The notes: a model not told the origin generated them from the letters alone. Shown: positions 54,449 through 63,327, counted from the stretch's first letter. The stretch is DNA of 64,000 nt from DAOMNO01 sp035443885 (GCA_035443885.1 DAOMNO010000014.1:28712-92711), one strand, 5' to 3'. Translations and numbers: made by a program.

Positions 54449-55747
54449 ATGCCTGCTGCACTCTTGTCGCGTCTCTCCTTCATGATGTTTCTGCAGTACG
54501 CCATCTGGGGCGCGTGGCTGCCCATCATGTACCTCTTCCTCAGCAAGCATCGCCAGTTCAGCGATGTGGAAATCGGCTACCTCTTCATGATCGGCGGCGT
54601 GGGCGCTGTGTTCGCTCCGTTTATCGCGGGGCAGATCGCAGACCGCTGGTTCAACACTGAAAAATATCTCGCGCTCAGTCACATCGTCGGCGGCCTGCTC
54701 GTCTGGCAGCTTTCGTGGCTTGAAGACTATCGCCTCTTCTTCATCTTCTCGCTGCTGTACTCGCTCATCTATTCGCCCACGCTCGCGCTCACGAACTCAC
54801 TGTCGTTCCATCACTTGCCCGACCGCGACAAGCAGTTCGGCAAGGTGCGGCTGTGGGGCACCGTCGGCTGGATTGCAGTGGGCATCGGTATCGGCCAATG
54901 GCTGCTGCACGCGCACACACCGGCAGGCGTCAGTGAAGCAGAACAGCTTGCAGCGCAGGCTGAGGGCATCAGGGATGCATTCCGGTTGAGCGCGATTCTC
55001 GGTGTGCTGATGGGGTTGTATTGCCTTACGCTGCCGAAGACGCCGCCTGCGAAGGGCGAGAAGTCGTATGCCGCGTTCGAGGCGATCGCTGAAGCGCGTC
55101 GCCAGCCGCTGCTGACGTTGTTCCTCATCGCCGTGCCGATCTCGTGTATTCACCAGTTCTATTTTGTGCATACCGGCGCTTTCCTCGGCTCCAAACAGGT
55201 TGAAATCGGCAATGTCGATCTGGCAGCGTCGATCAACCGCGTCTTCGGCGTGGGCGGCGGCGGATTGATGACGATCGGTCAGATGTCAGAAATCTTCGTG
55301 CTGGCGCTCATTCCACTGGTGGCGAAGAAGCTGACGCGCAAGACGCTGCTGTCGATTGGCATCGTGGCGTATGCGCTGCGCATGTTCCTGTTCGCGCATG
55401 TGGATACGCTTCCCCTGCCGCCGATGGTTACGCTTATTGCGGGCGTTACGCTGCATGGCCTGGTGTTTGGCTGTTTCATCTTCGTGGCGTTCATGGTGGT
55501 GGATGAACAGACAACGCCCGACGTGCGAGCGAGCGCGCAATCATTGTTCGGGCTGGTCGTCTTCGGCGTGGGCATCATCGCGGGCAGCCTGATTGCAGGC
55601 TACGTGGCGGATTGGGCGCGCGTCGATGGCGTCATGGATTACACGCGGCTGTTCAACGTGCCGATGTACGCGGCATTGGTGTGCCTTGTGCTGATGCAGG
55701 TGTTCTATCCCGGTGGCAGGCAGCCGGTGATGGAGAGAAAGGGATAG
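54449..55747 (+). CDS. MFS permease, nucleoside:H+ symporter-like
   Basis: A 432-residue, 12-helix transporter. The start at 54449 follows AGGAG with six-base spacing. The N-terminus LLSRLSFMMFLQYAIWGAWLP, the GQIADRWFNTE loop and FGKVRLWGTVGWIAVG match the nucleoside permease family (NupG/XapB-like MFS). Substrate is uncertain; planctomycete members are often called nucleoside transporters and may carry other substrates. It stands alone next to a CBS gene on the opposite strand. Confidence 0.87.
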   Translation: MPAALLSRLSFMMFLQYAIWGAWLPIMYLFLSKHRQFSDVEIGYLFMIGGVGAVFAPFIAGQIADRWFNTEKYLALSHIVGGLLVWQLSWLEDYRLFFIFSLLYSLIYSPTLALTNSLSFHHLPDRDKQFGKVRLWGTVGWIAVGIGIGQWLLHAHTPAGVSEAEQLAAQAEGIRDAFRLSAILGVLMGLYCLTLPKTPPAKGEKSYAAFEAIAEARRQPLLTLFLIAVPISCIHQFYFVHTGAFLGSKQVEIGNVDLAASINRVFGVGGGGLMTIGQMSEIFVLALIPLVAKKLTRKTLLSIGIVAYALRMFLFAHVDTLPLPPMVTLIAGVTLHGLVFGCFIFVAFMVVDEQTTPDVRASAQSLFGLVVFGVGIIAGSLIAGYVADWARVDGVMDYTRLFNVPMYAALVCLVLMQVFYPGGRQPVMERKG

Positions 55748-55775
55748 TGGTCCGTTGTCCGTAGTCGGCAGGGGA

Positions 55776-56486
55776 TTAGCGCAGGGCGGCGATGTCTGGC
55801 GCGCAGATCATTCCGATCGGGTTTTCATGTGGCTTGCCTGAGGGCGTGATGATGACGGCTTCGAGTTTCGCCTTGCCGCTGAACATCACATCGACATCAT
55901 CAACGAGAGCTTCGCGCGAGACGAACGCCACAGCTTCGCGTCGATGGTCTTTCGCCAGCACATCGACGATGCGCACACTGGCGAGGTCGAGATCGATCTT
56001 GCCGTTGCGCACATGCGAAGCGAGCCATCGTGCGACACCGTTACTGGTGAGCAGGCCGATGAACCCGCCGTTCTCATACACGGGATATCGCGAGTAGCCG
56101 TCTTCACGGATGAGCGCGAGCACGTCCGCTAGTGTCTGATTCGCCTGGAGTGAATCGACGGCTCGCTCAAAGCGCGGCACGACTTTCTCAGGCGAGAACA
56201 GTCGTCGCTCGATCTCTTCAAGTTCGAGCACGGTCTTTTCGTTCGGTACGGCGATGTATTCGTCGTCTCCTGTGCGGCTGTGCACAAGCGCGTTGCGCAG
56301 CTCGCCGATCTCGACGAGAAAATCCGCATGCTTGGCAAGCCGCCGCTGACGCTCCGCGGCGATGCGCACGCGCGCTGCGTAGGAATGCCGCCGCCGATTA
56401 CCGCCCGAATCGACCATGTCGGCCAGCGCGTGGTCGATGCGGTTATACGCCGTCTCAAACCGCTCCACTCGTTCCGCTTCGGTCAT
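55776..56486 (-). CDS. CBS-domain protein
   Basis: A 236-residue protein. Residues 1-100 are helical (VERFETAYNRIDHALADMV, RNALVHSRTGDDEYIAVP) and the rest is two CBS motifs (LADVLALIREDGYSRYPVYENGGFIGLLTSNGVARWL, positions about 120-155; second about 170-230). CBS pairs bind adenosyl ligands and regulate partner domains. The helical part resembles HEPN-like or abortive-infection-like helices (RNALVH), which could be functional but no catalytic residues can be fixed by eye. The Met at 56486 is preferred over 56504. Confidence 0.78.
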   Translation of the reverse strand: MTEAERVERFETAYNRIDHALADMVDSGGNRRRHSYAARVRIAAERQRRLAKHADFLVEIGELRNALVHSRTGDDEYIAVPNEKTVLELEEIERRLFSPEKVVPRFERAVDSLQANQTLADVLALIREDGYSRYPVYENGGFIGLLTSNGVARWLASHVRNGKIDLDLASVRIVDVLAKDHRREAVAFVSREALVDDVDVMFSGKAKLEAVIITPSGKPHENPIGMICAPDIAALR

Positions 56487-56579
56487 GGGAACAGCGTAGC
56501 ACATCAGGCGGTGGCTCGGCTATGCGGGCTTCGCCTGGCAGATTGACCTTTACCGCTGCGAACGGGAAGCTATGGCCCC

Positions 56580-58346
56580 ATGAACATCCTGCTCGTGGTC
56601 GGCATCGGGTTTGTGCTGCTGCTCATCGCGAGCCGAACCTATCCGTTCTGGATCGGGCGCGTCTTCAGGGAGAATGACGCCAACCCGATGCCTGCGGAGC
56701 AATTCGCAGACGGGCGCGAGTTCGTCAAAACACCTTCGCACATCGTCTTCGCGCATCATTTCGCGTCCATTGCGGGTGCGGGGCCGATCGTCGGTCCCAT
56801 TATTGCACTTGCATTCGGCTGGGGGCCTGCGTGGCTATGGATCATCATCGGTGGCATCTTCTATGGCGCGGTGCATGACATGACCGCCATGTTCGTCTCC
56901 GTGCGAGAAGGTGGAAAAACCATCGCGGAGATCGCGAGGCGAACGCTCGGTAACTTCGGCTACTTCCTCTTCGTTGCGTTCCTGCTCATCGTCATCTCGT
57001 TCGTCAATGCGATTTTCCTGAGGCTCTCTGCTGCGGCGCTTTCAAGCGCGTATCCGCTGGAGTTTCTCGGCGATGAAGCTGCAAATTACGTGCGCGTCTT
57101 TACGGATAACGAAGGCGTTGAGAAAGGCCGCATCGGCGGGATCGCCACCACCAGCGTCATCATCATGACGCTTGCTGCGCCGCTGCTTGGCGTGCTGATT
57201 CACAAGGCGAAGCTGCGCGGCGCGGCGGTCTTTGCCATCGCGGGCGGCGTGTGCGTGTTCAGTGTCATCGCGGGTTTTGCCGTGCCGGTCGCGCTCACGC
57301 CTGATGTGTGGATGATCGTGCTGGCTGCGTATGTGTTCCTGGCGTGCTGGATTCCCGTGTGGCTCGTGCTCCAGCCGCGCGACTTCATGAACGTGCAGCT
57401 TCTCTACGGCGGCATTCTCCTGCTGCTGGCGGGATCGATCGTTGCGGGCTTCAGCGGCGGGCAGACGCAACTGCCAATCGAGAGCATCGAAGCCGGCACA
57501 GCGCGCCACGGCCCCATATGGCCCATCATGTTCATCACCATCGCCTGCGGCGCAATCAGCGGATTTCATTCGCTGGTGGCGACAGGCACAACAGTGCGGC
57601 AGATTCCCCGCGAAAGCGATTGCAGGCGCATCGGCTACAACGCCATGCTGCTGGAAAGTTTCCTCGCGCTGCTCGTGCTCACCGCGGTGGCGAGCCAGCT
57701 CGACGCGGGGCATTACACGCATGCCATGACCGCAACCGGCGGCGGGGCAATTCTCACATTTGCCATCGCGTGCGGCCAGCTCTTCGCGCATCTCGGCATA
57801 CCGATCGCCATCGGCTGCGTGCTTGGCATTCTCGTCATCGAAGGGTTCCTCGTGACCACGCTGGATACCGCCATTCGTCTGGCGAGATATCTGTTTGAGG
57901 AATTGTGGAGCTGCCTCTTCAAGGGCGAAACGCCCGCGATGTTGAAGAAGCCGTCGGTGAACACGCTCTGTGCGGTGGGCATGATGCTGCTGTTCGCGTA
58001 TTCGAAGGATGCGTACGACGCGCTGTGGCCCTACTTCGGCTCAGGCAACCAGTTGATCGGCGCACTCGCGCTGACAACGGTGGCGCTGTGGCTGATGCAG
58101 CGAGGAAGATCGTACTGGTTCGCGCTCTTACCTGCGGTATTCATGGTGGCGACGGCGGTCAGCGCGCTCGCGATGATCGTGTACCGCGAATGGGAGAAGG
58201 AATCAGAAGGCGCGATGCGGTTTGTGATTGTGGGCGCGGGTGTGCTGCTGCTCGCGCTGGCAACGGGATTCGTGCTGATTGCATCGCTGCGCGTCCGCGC
58301 CGCGATGCGTGGGAATGGGAGAGCGCAAGCAGGCCTTCGATCATGA
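56580..58346 (+). CDS. cstA: Carbon starvation protein CstA-like pyruvate/peptide transporter
   Basis: A 588-residue polytopic membrane protein with about 16 helices. CstA motifs are seen: RTYPFWIGRVFRENDANPMP at the N-terminus, ASIAGAGPIVGPIIALAFGW, GGIFYGAVHDMTAMFVSVREGG, and ISGFHSLVATGTTVRQI. CstA/BtsT proteins import pyruvate or peptides under carbon limitation. Length is shorter than E. coli CstA (about 700), as in BtsT-like and many planctomycete members. It is divergent from the CBS gene. Confidence 0.92.
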   Translation: MNILLVVGIGFVLLLIASRTYPFWIGRVFRENDANPMPAEQFADGREFVKTPSHIVFAHHFASIAGAGPIVGPIIALAFGWGPAWLWIIIGGIFYGAVHDMTAMFVSVREGGKTIAEIARRTLGNFGYFLFVAFLLIVISFVNAIFLRLSAAALSSAYPLEFLGDEAANYVRVFTDNEGVEKGRIGGIATTSVIIMTLAAPLLGVLIHKAKLRGAAVFAIAGGVCVFSVIAGFAVPVALTPDVWMIVLAAYVFLACWIPVWLVLQPRDFMNVQLLYGGILLLLAGSIVAGFSGGQTQLPIESIEAGTARHGPIWPIMFITIACGAISGFHSLVATGTTVRQIPRESDCRRIGYNAMLLESFLALLVLTAVASQLDAGHYTHAMTATGGGAILTFAIACGQLFAHLGIPIAIGCVLGILVIEGFLVTTLDTAIRLARYLFEELWSCLFKGETPAMLKKPSVNTLCAVGMMLLFAYSKDAYDALWPYFGSGNQLIGALALTTVALWLMQRGRSYWFALLPAVFMVATAVSALAMIVYREWEKESEGAMRFVIVGAGVLLLALATGFVLIASLRVRAAMRGNGRAQAGLRS

Positions 58347-58358
58347 CCAAGTGTTTCA

Positions 58359-59843
58359 TTAATACTTCTTCACCCGCACCGTCCAATCCCCTCGGTCGAG
58401 GTTGATGATGAGATAGCGCAGCGCATCCGCTGCGTGGTCGCTGCCGTCTTTCACGGGGTCGAGCGATTCCGGCTTGTCGGGCGGGTAGTGGTACATCGTG
58501 AGTGCTTCGACTAAACGGGAGCAGCGAGGCGCGATGAAAAGCGTCGGCTCATCATCCACGCTGCGCAGTCTGCGGCGGACAGCGTCGATGCCTTCATGAA
58601 CACGCGAAGCGCGTGTACGCACTGCGAAGCCAGCTCGCTTCCAGAGTGCGATTTCGCTGATACCAGTCTGGGCGCTGCGCTGGCCGCCGGCCGGGTCCGC
58701 ACCGATCCACGCGGGGCGGGGCCACGTTGAGCGTGCAACTTCTGCGATGAATCGCTCAGTGATGCAACCTTCGCGAACAAGTTCATCCGCAATGTGCAGC
58801 ACTCGCGAACCTGATGGAGCACGATACTCACACGCCCAGAGAAACACCGTCGCGTTGCGGTAGCCGAAGTCGAGGCCCGCGAGCCAGAGCGGCTGCTCCA
58901 TCGCACGCGGCAGCTCGCGCACATGGACCGTGTGCTCGAACATGGGATACACAGTGTCGCTTCGCGTCGGTTCCTCGCAGAGCATTTCCGCACGCCACGC
59001 CGCGGGGCTGATGCGCGCCCGCTGCCGCAGCGCATCGTCAATCGTGATGAAGCCTTCGCCGCGTTTTGCGCGTCCGCCGCATTCGGGCCAGAGCGAACAT
59101 CTGGCGCATTCGCGCTCAGGCGGGCAGCGTTCCAGTGCGTCAAGTACGCTCCAGCGGAATACGGCTCGGCCTTCGTTCGCTGCATCGCGCACCAATCGAT
59201 GCATCAGGCCGAACGGACGATGCATGGTGCTGAGGCAATCGATCGCGCCTCGCACAAGGTGTGCGCCGCAGCGGCCGGTGCGCGTTACAAGCTGGGCCGC
59301 TTCCCACACATCCTGATCGAACAGCTCCACTTCATCGCAGCGGAGTTTGTGAATACGCTGACCTCGCACGGCACGTTCGGATTGGCTCAGCACTTCCACA
59401 CGCGAGCCGTTGACAAGCTGCATCGCGCGTTGTGTCGCGTCACTTGCGAGTTGATCGCAGAAGAGTTCACTTTCGATCATGCGGCGAAGATAGACGTGCA
59501 TTTTTGAAGATTGCTCAAACGAGCCGCCGAGGATGCGAATCTGAATACCGGGCTTGAAGAGCAGATCAAGCAGTGTGGCGACGGCGGCGAGCTGCGTTTT
59601 ACCCCCGCCGCGATTCGCCCAGACAATGCAATCGCGCGAAGCGCTGCCCTCAAAGAAACTGTGTGCGAGATAATCGAACGGTGCGTGATGGCCTGCGACG
59701 ATGGGTGCGCGAGGCACAGCAAAGCGCAGCACGGTGCGCACGTAGGACCACAGCTGGCCGGGCGTGCGCGGCTCGATGAGTCGCGCGCGATGACGAGCCG
59801 CCATGTCGATCGTACCCGGATCAGTGATAGATTCAGACAGCAT
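58359..59843 (-). CDS. Phage-type terminase large subunit with four-Cys insert
   Basis: A 494-residue TerL-like protein. The ATPase half has Walker A ANRGGGKT (76-83) and an acidic LRCDEVE (167-173) acting as Walker B. The RNase H-like nuclease half has GLDFGYRN (Asp325), GADPAGGQ (Asp383) and DGSDHAADALRYL (Asp469/473), so all catalytic acids are in place. Between the halves is a CPPERECARCSLWPEC insert (Cys240, 246, 249, 255) likely to bind zinc. TerL packages DNA into phage heads, but no portal, capsid or tail gene is in view. It is last in the operon starting at 62829. Downstream is cstA, convergent. Confidence 0.9.
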   Translation of the reverse strand: MLSESITDPGTIDMAARHRARLIEPRTPGQLWSYVRTVLRFAVPRAPIVAGHHAPFDYLAHSFFEGSASRDCIVWANRGGGKTQLAAVATLLDLLFKPGIQIRILGGSFEQSSKMHVYLRRMIESELFCDQLASDATQRAMQLVNGSRVEVLSQSERAVRGQRIHKLRCDEVELFDQDVWEAAQLVTRTGRCGAHLVRGAIDCLSTMHRPFGLMHRLVRDAANEGRAVFRWSVLDALERCPPERECARCSLWPECGGRAKRGEGFITIDDALRQRARISPAAWRAEMLCEEPTRSDTVYPMFEHTVHVRELPRAMEQPLWLAGLDFGYRNATVFLWACEYRAPSGSRVLHIADELVREGCITERFIAEVARSTWPRPAWIGADPAGGQRSAQTGISEIALWKRAGFAVRTRASRVHEGIDAVRRRLRSVDDEPTLFIAPRCSRLVEALTMYHYPPDKPESLDPVKDGSDHAADALRYLIINLDRGDWTVRVKKY

Positions 59844-59863
59844 CGCGCTCCTGTACGAAGCAG

Positions 59864-60304
59864 CTACGGGCCGACGGATGCAAGCGGTGCCGCAGCGATG
59901 CGCTCGAACGCAGCGAGAATCGCTTCGGGGGTTGGTGCGGCGGGCGGCGAGGCGGGCGACTTCGCGCGGCGTGGCGCGAACACGTTGAAGTTCAGCTTCA
60001 GCAGAAGCATTCGCGCACGTTCCGCAGCGGGTGAATCATCCTGCGTAGCGAGCGCGATCATCTTCGCCAGAATTGTCGTGCGGTAGCGGCTGAGGAGCAT
60101 CTGCGCCTGCAGGTCATGCAGGCGAGCGACCGCTTCGGCCATCGCGATGGCGTGCGGCGTGTGCGCCAGCTCCGCGGCATCACGAAGGGACGCGCCGAGT
60201 TGAGCGGCCAGCTCCGCGGGCGACATGCTGCCGGTGAGAAAATCCAGCAACGGATCGGCGGGGGCGTGCGTTGATGCGTTGTTGTCGGCGTCAGGCTGCA
60301 TCAT
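59864..60304 (-). CDS. Small helical protein in terminase small-subunit position
   Basis: A 146-residue protein starting at 60304, where its ATG overlaps the ParB-like stop (ATGA). Residues about 25-45 could be a helix-turn-helix (MSPAELAAQLGASLRDAAEL), followed by long helices (MAEAVARLHDLQAQMLLSRYR) and a Pro-rich tail. Position, size and layout resemble terminase small subunits (TerS), which recognise DNA and assemble into a ring, but the sequence is not clear enough to be sure. It lies 20 bp before the TerL gene. Confidence 0.6.
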   Translation of the reverse strand: MMQPDADNNASTHAPADPLLDFLTGSMSPAELAAQLGASLRDAAELAHTPHAIAMAEAVARLHDLQAQMLLSRYRTTILAKMIALATQDDSPAAERARMLLLKLNFNVFAPRRAKSPASPPAAPTPEAILAAFERIAAAPLASVGP

Positions 60305-60900
60305 GATTCCGTACACTCCGGATGAGTTGAATCGAGTTCAAGAGCGATAGACAGCGCTTCGCTGCGGTCTTTGGCAAGCGGAGCCAGTCGCGCGAGAAGC
60401 GCATCGCGCTGCGACTTGTTCAAAAAAAACGTGATCGCATGAGGCATCTCTGTCAGCGGCGTCGGCGCAGCAGGCGATGTCGGCTTCGTGAGGTTGAGCA
60501 GACGGGCAATTTCCGCTTCGCTGTCCGGCAGCGATTGTGCAAGCGAAGCGATATCTGTTTCGGCGGCGAGCGTACGCAGCAGATCGGCGCGCTTGTGCGG
60601 GGCATCCTCGCCATGCAGACGATTGAGCGTAAGCAGCAGCAGCGCGGCGCGGCGATCATCCGCCTGCCAGATGACACAGTGCGCGCTGTCATGGCCAAGA
60701 TGGCGCAGGGCTTGCACGCGATGATGGCCGTCGAGAATCTGATACGCGCCGTCAATGGCCGGATGCGGCCTGACGATGATGGGCGGATACTCGCCGCTCG
60801 CATCAATGTGCGCAGTGAGTTTGTTGAACGTCTCGCGACTCATGCGGTTGGCATTGCCGGGATGGGCGTGCAGCAGTTTCAGTGGGAGCAGTGGCATCAT
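60301..60900 (-). CDS. ParB N-terminal-domain-like protein
   Basis: A 199-residue protein. The N-terminal 90 residues match the ParB/Srx-like fold: PLLPLKLLHAHPGNANRMSRE, GEYPPIIVRPHPAIDG and YQILDGHHRVQALRHLG, where family ParB has GERR; such GHHR forms occur in phage and ParB-like nuclease proteins. The C-terminal 100 residues are helical with no DNA-binding HTH that I can define. It is coupled by ATGA overlap to the TerS-like gene and 19 bp behind the GNAT gene. Phages often have ParB-like genes before terminase genes. It could be a nuclease or CTP switch. Confidence 0.85.
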   Translation of the reverse strand: MMPLLPLKLLHAHPGNANRMSRETFNKLTAHIDASGEYPPIIVRPHPAIDGAYQILDGHHRVQALRHLGHDSAHCVIWQADDRRAALLLLTLNRLHGEDAPHKRADLLRTLAAETDIASLAQSLPDSEAEIARLLNLTKPTSPAAPTPLTEMPHAITFFLNKSQRDALLARLAPLAKDRSEALSIALELDSTHPECTES

Positions 60901-60919
60901 TGTTCAGGAGAAAGATTGA

Positions 60920-61723
60920 TCACGGAGCATGAGCGAACAGGTAATACACGGGTGTCGCAAGCACCTGGGTTCTCGCTGCATGGAGCATGTCGTACAAGCT
61001 CGCATCGCGATGCCGTGAAGAACATCGCTTCCGTCTCGCCGCGGTTGCGTGCCAGCGAGCCAGTTCGTGCTCGAACCAGGCTTGTGTGCGGTCATCAAGT
61101 TCAGCGAGTTGTTGCATGAATCGCGCTGGTGAGGCGAGCATCCACAGCGGCATATCCAGACGCGCGAGAGCGTCCAGCAATCGTTGATGCGCCGGCGGCG
61201 TCGGCCGGTCGTAGCGCACCATGCCTGCTCTCTCAAGAAATGGATGCACGCGGCCCATCGCAGCAAGAGCTTCCGTAAGGCGTTGGCCGGGTTCGGGGTT
61301 CGCGAGCGCGTGGCGGACAAGTCGTACGGCAAGGCCCACGCCACGCCATTGCGGGTGAATCACAATGCGCGAGATGGTGCGCAGCTCGCGGTTGAGCAGC
61401 ATCGCCTTTGCGGAAGCGGTGAAGCCTGTATACCTGCCGTGTGTGGCGAAATCGCGCATCGCGCACGCCAGATGAGGCAGTGAGCGCAGCAGCACGCCTG
61501 CAATCTGTCGCTCGCTGTGCCTGCCGATAAAGCGGCCGACCACGGTCTGAGTTTCATGGACGAGTCGATAGACGGTCGTCGTCGCGCCGGGTCGTGATGC
61601 TTTGTAGTGGAACGCCGCCAGCGCGTTGTAGTCCCGCATCGAACCGGGTTCGATACACAGTCGATCTTCATCCGAAGGCGTCTCGTGCGCGCGTTCAAAG
61701 CGTTCAAGGATGACGTTCTTCAT
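60920..61723 (-). CDS. GNAT-like acetyltransferase, partner half of COG2401 architecture
   Basis: A 267-residue protein. The GNAT core is visible in the middle: SRIVIHPQWRGVGLAVRLV supplies the acetyl-CoA loop (R-x-x-G-x-G/A-like) and ALAAMGRVHPFLERAGM is a motif of COG2401, the known ABC ATPase-acetyltransferase fusion. An N-terminal segment (ALAAFHYKASRPGATTTVYRL) precedes it and a helical C-terminus follows. Its start overlaps the stop of the ABC ATPase gene by four bases, so the two halves are made in a coupled way. Target unknown. Confidence 0.8.
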   Translation of the reverse strand: MKNVILERFERAHETPSDEDRLCIEPGSMRDYNALAAFHYKASRPGATTTVYRLVHETQTVVGRFIGRHSERQIAGVLLRSLPHLACAMRDFATHGRYTGFTASAKAMLLNRELRTISRIVIHPQWRGVGLAVRLVRHALANPEPGQRLTEALAAMGRVHPFLERAGMVRYDRPTPPAHQRLLDALARLDMPLWMLASPARFMQQLAELDDRTQAWFEHELARWHATAARRKRCSSRHRDASLYDMLHAARTQVLATPVYYLFAHAP

Positions 61724-62364
61724 CGCGCAGCGATCTCCATTTCGTCGCCGATGCCTTTGTAGATCAGCAGATCAGGTTCGAGTGATTCGAGCAGATCATC
61801 ATGCGTGGTTGCTGCGATGAACGTGATGCGGACCTTCGCGGTCCAGCGTTTGACATGGCGGGCGAGGAGTCGCGCGGTGAGGCGGTCAAGCGGCGCGCCG
61901 AACTCATCTACAAGAATCACATCGCCCCGCTCCGCGCGGGCCATCGTGATCGCGAGGCGCAATCGACTTCGCTGGCCGTCGCTGAGCTGCGCGGGCGTGC
62001 GCAGCATGAGGAATGCTTCCCCCAATCCAGCTAACGCGAGTAGCTCCATGGTTTCGCGCAGCGGCAGATCGAACGAATCCACCAGTGGAACCTCGCGCAG
62101 CGGTTCTTCGTTGTTGACAAAATAGGTTCGTGTGCCAGCGCTGGCGCATGCGTCATGAATGAGGCGAAGCAGCGTGGATTTGCCGCCGCCAGATGGGCCT
62201 GTGATGAACACCACGCCCGGCGATGGCAGCTCCAGCCCAATCGGCGGGACGATGGTAATACGGTGCGCTTCATCCACGCCGACGCCGAACATCGCGGCGG
62301 TTTCCATCACGCGAGCCGAAGGCCGCACAGCGGTGGAGAAGGATTGAGCAAGTGAAATGCGCAT
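61720..62364 (-). CDS. ABC-type ATPase, partner half of COG2401 architecture
   Basis: A 214-residue nucleotide-binding domain without membrane segments. Walker A GPSGGGKST (56-64), signature LSDGQ (127-131), Walker B VILVDEFGAPLD (149-160) and His in the H-loop (THDDL, 188-192) are all present. The text around the signature (EAFLMLRTPAQLSDGQRSR) and VDEFGAPLDRLTARLLA closely follow the pattern of COG2401 ATPases, which in many archaea and bacteria are fused to an acetyltransferase; here they are separate overlapping genes. No permease is adjacent, so transport is not expected. Confidence 0.85.
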   Translation of the reverse strand: MRISLAQSFSTAVRPSARVMETAAMFGVGVDEAHRITIVPPIGLELPSPGVVFITGPSGGGKSTLLRLIHDACASAGTRTYFVNNEEPLREVPLVDSFDLPLRETMELLALAGLGEAFLMLRTPAQLSDGQRSRLRLAITMARAERGDVILVDEFGAPLDRLTARLLARHVKRWTAKVRITFIAATTHDDLLESLEPDLLIYKGIGDEMEIAAR

Positions 62365-62376
62365 GGAAGAAAGCTG

Positions 62377-62829
62377 TCAGTTATCAGTTGTTTGTGCCTG
62401 ATGCCGCAGGGCTTGGTTCGCGCCACAGAGCGTGATGATGCGCTGATGAATCTGCCGCACATGGTGCAGGCTTACGCCCGTTGCCGCTGCGGCTTCGCGT
62501 TGTGTGCGGCCTTCGAGGAAAATCGCTTCCGCGACGCGGCGCATCGCCCGAGGCCAGCCGCTGCGATGGGCGAGCACATACCGGAATGGCGGCGAGATCA
62601 TGCGGCGAACGATTCGACGGACGCGATTGCGAATGTTCGCGGGGGTCATGTGTACGGCCCGCGCAAACTCGGCGGCGCTCATGCCGTGCCGGTAGATGGC
62701 GTTGATGAGCGCGCGGTCGGAAGGGTCGAGATGACAGGCCAGATCCGCCACGTCGGCGGCCCAACCCTGACGCTGCCGAAGCTGGCTCCGAAACCTTTCT
62801 ATATCACGTATTCGCAAGGCATCCTCCAC
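62377..62829 (-). CDS. Two-HTH sigma region-like DNA-binding protein
   Basis: A 150-residue protein first in the operon. It has two helix-turn-helix segments: DRALINAIYRHGMSAAEFARAVHMTPANIRNRVRRI (about 35-72) and AEAIFLEGRTQREAAAATGVSLHHVRQIHQRI (about 100-132), both like sigma-70 region 4, separated by a basic linker. It has no region 2, so it is not a complete sigma factor. It probably regulates the downstream genes or binds packaging DNA. It lies 12 bp before the ABC ATPase gene; the AT-rich region 62830-62940 upstream must hold the operon promoter. Confidence 0.78.
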   Translation of the reverse strand: MEDALRIRDIERFRSQLRQRQGWAADVADLACHLDPSDRALINAIYRHGMSAAEFARAVHMTPANIRNRVRRIVRRMISPPFRYVLAHRSGWPRAMRRVAEAIFLEGRTQREAAAATGVSLHHVRQIHQRIITLCGANQALRHQAQTTDN

Positions 62830-62937
62830 AAAGGCTTCAGGGCATTTTGTTTGCTATTTGTACGGTATTTGGATATCATGGCACCAACCCCGGAGATTTC
62901 AAGCTATATTTCACATTTTTGCGGAAGTATGTACCTA

Positions 62938-62961
62938 TTGAAAACGGCCCCAAAAGGCCGT
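62938..62961 (-). terminator. Hairpin terminator of the small Lys-rich gene
   Basis: On the minus strand a six-base stem ACGGCC/GGCCGT (62944-62949 with 62956-62961) is followed by TTTT. It lies 35 bp after the stop of the gene ending at 62996. Confidence 0.65.
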
Positions 62962-62995
62962 AACCAAGGGTCTTACGCCACGCCAACGACAGCGG

Positions 62996-63166
62996 CTACT
63001 CGCCCTTCTTGGGCTTGCTCTGTCGCTTCGGCCGCTTCAGTTCCGGCTCCGGCCAGCCCTCCTTGGGCTTGGGCTTGTTCAGAGCCTTCTTGACGGCCTT
63101 CTCCCAGTCGCCGTCCACCCTGAGGCGATCGGGATTGCGTTCGTGTTTGGGGGGTTCCTTGCTCAT
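62996..63166 (-). CDS. Small Lys-rich basic protein, hypothetical
   Basis: A 56-residue frame, ATG at 63164-63166 and TAG at 62996-62998, reading MSKEPPKHERNPDRLRVDGD, then WEKAVKKALNKPKPKEGW, then a Lys/Pro-rich end. The amphipathic DWEKAVKKAL core and basic tails are typical of small planctomycete proteins, and it has its own terminator. Another frame across the same bases is longer but Gly/Gln/Ala-rich and implausible. Function unknown; nucleic-acid binding is possible. Confidence 0.7.
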   Translation of the reverse strand: MSKEPPKHERNPDRLRVDGDWEKAVKKALNKPKPKEGWPEPELKRPKRQSKPKKGE

Positions 63167-63327
63167 GCAATGACTATGATTCTACCACCCATGGGGTTAA
63201 GTGGCCGTTCAAGCACTTTCTATCGAATGGCCGATAAAAGTTTGCAGTAGAAAGGCGGCACCAGCCGATGGCTGATGAATCATAGCGGCTTGGAGCCGCT
63301 GATTCGTGCAAACATGGAGGATACCGC

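Noticed and set aside
62973..63170. 65-codon minus-strand frame
   Set aside because: Gly/Gln/Ala-rich and without a family; the neighbouring frame 62996-63166 is the plausible gene.
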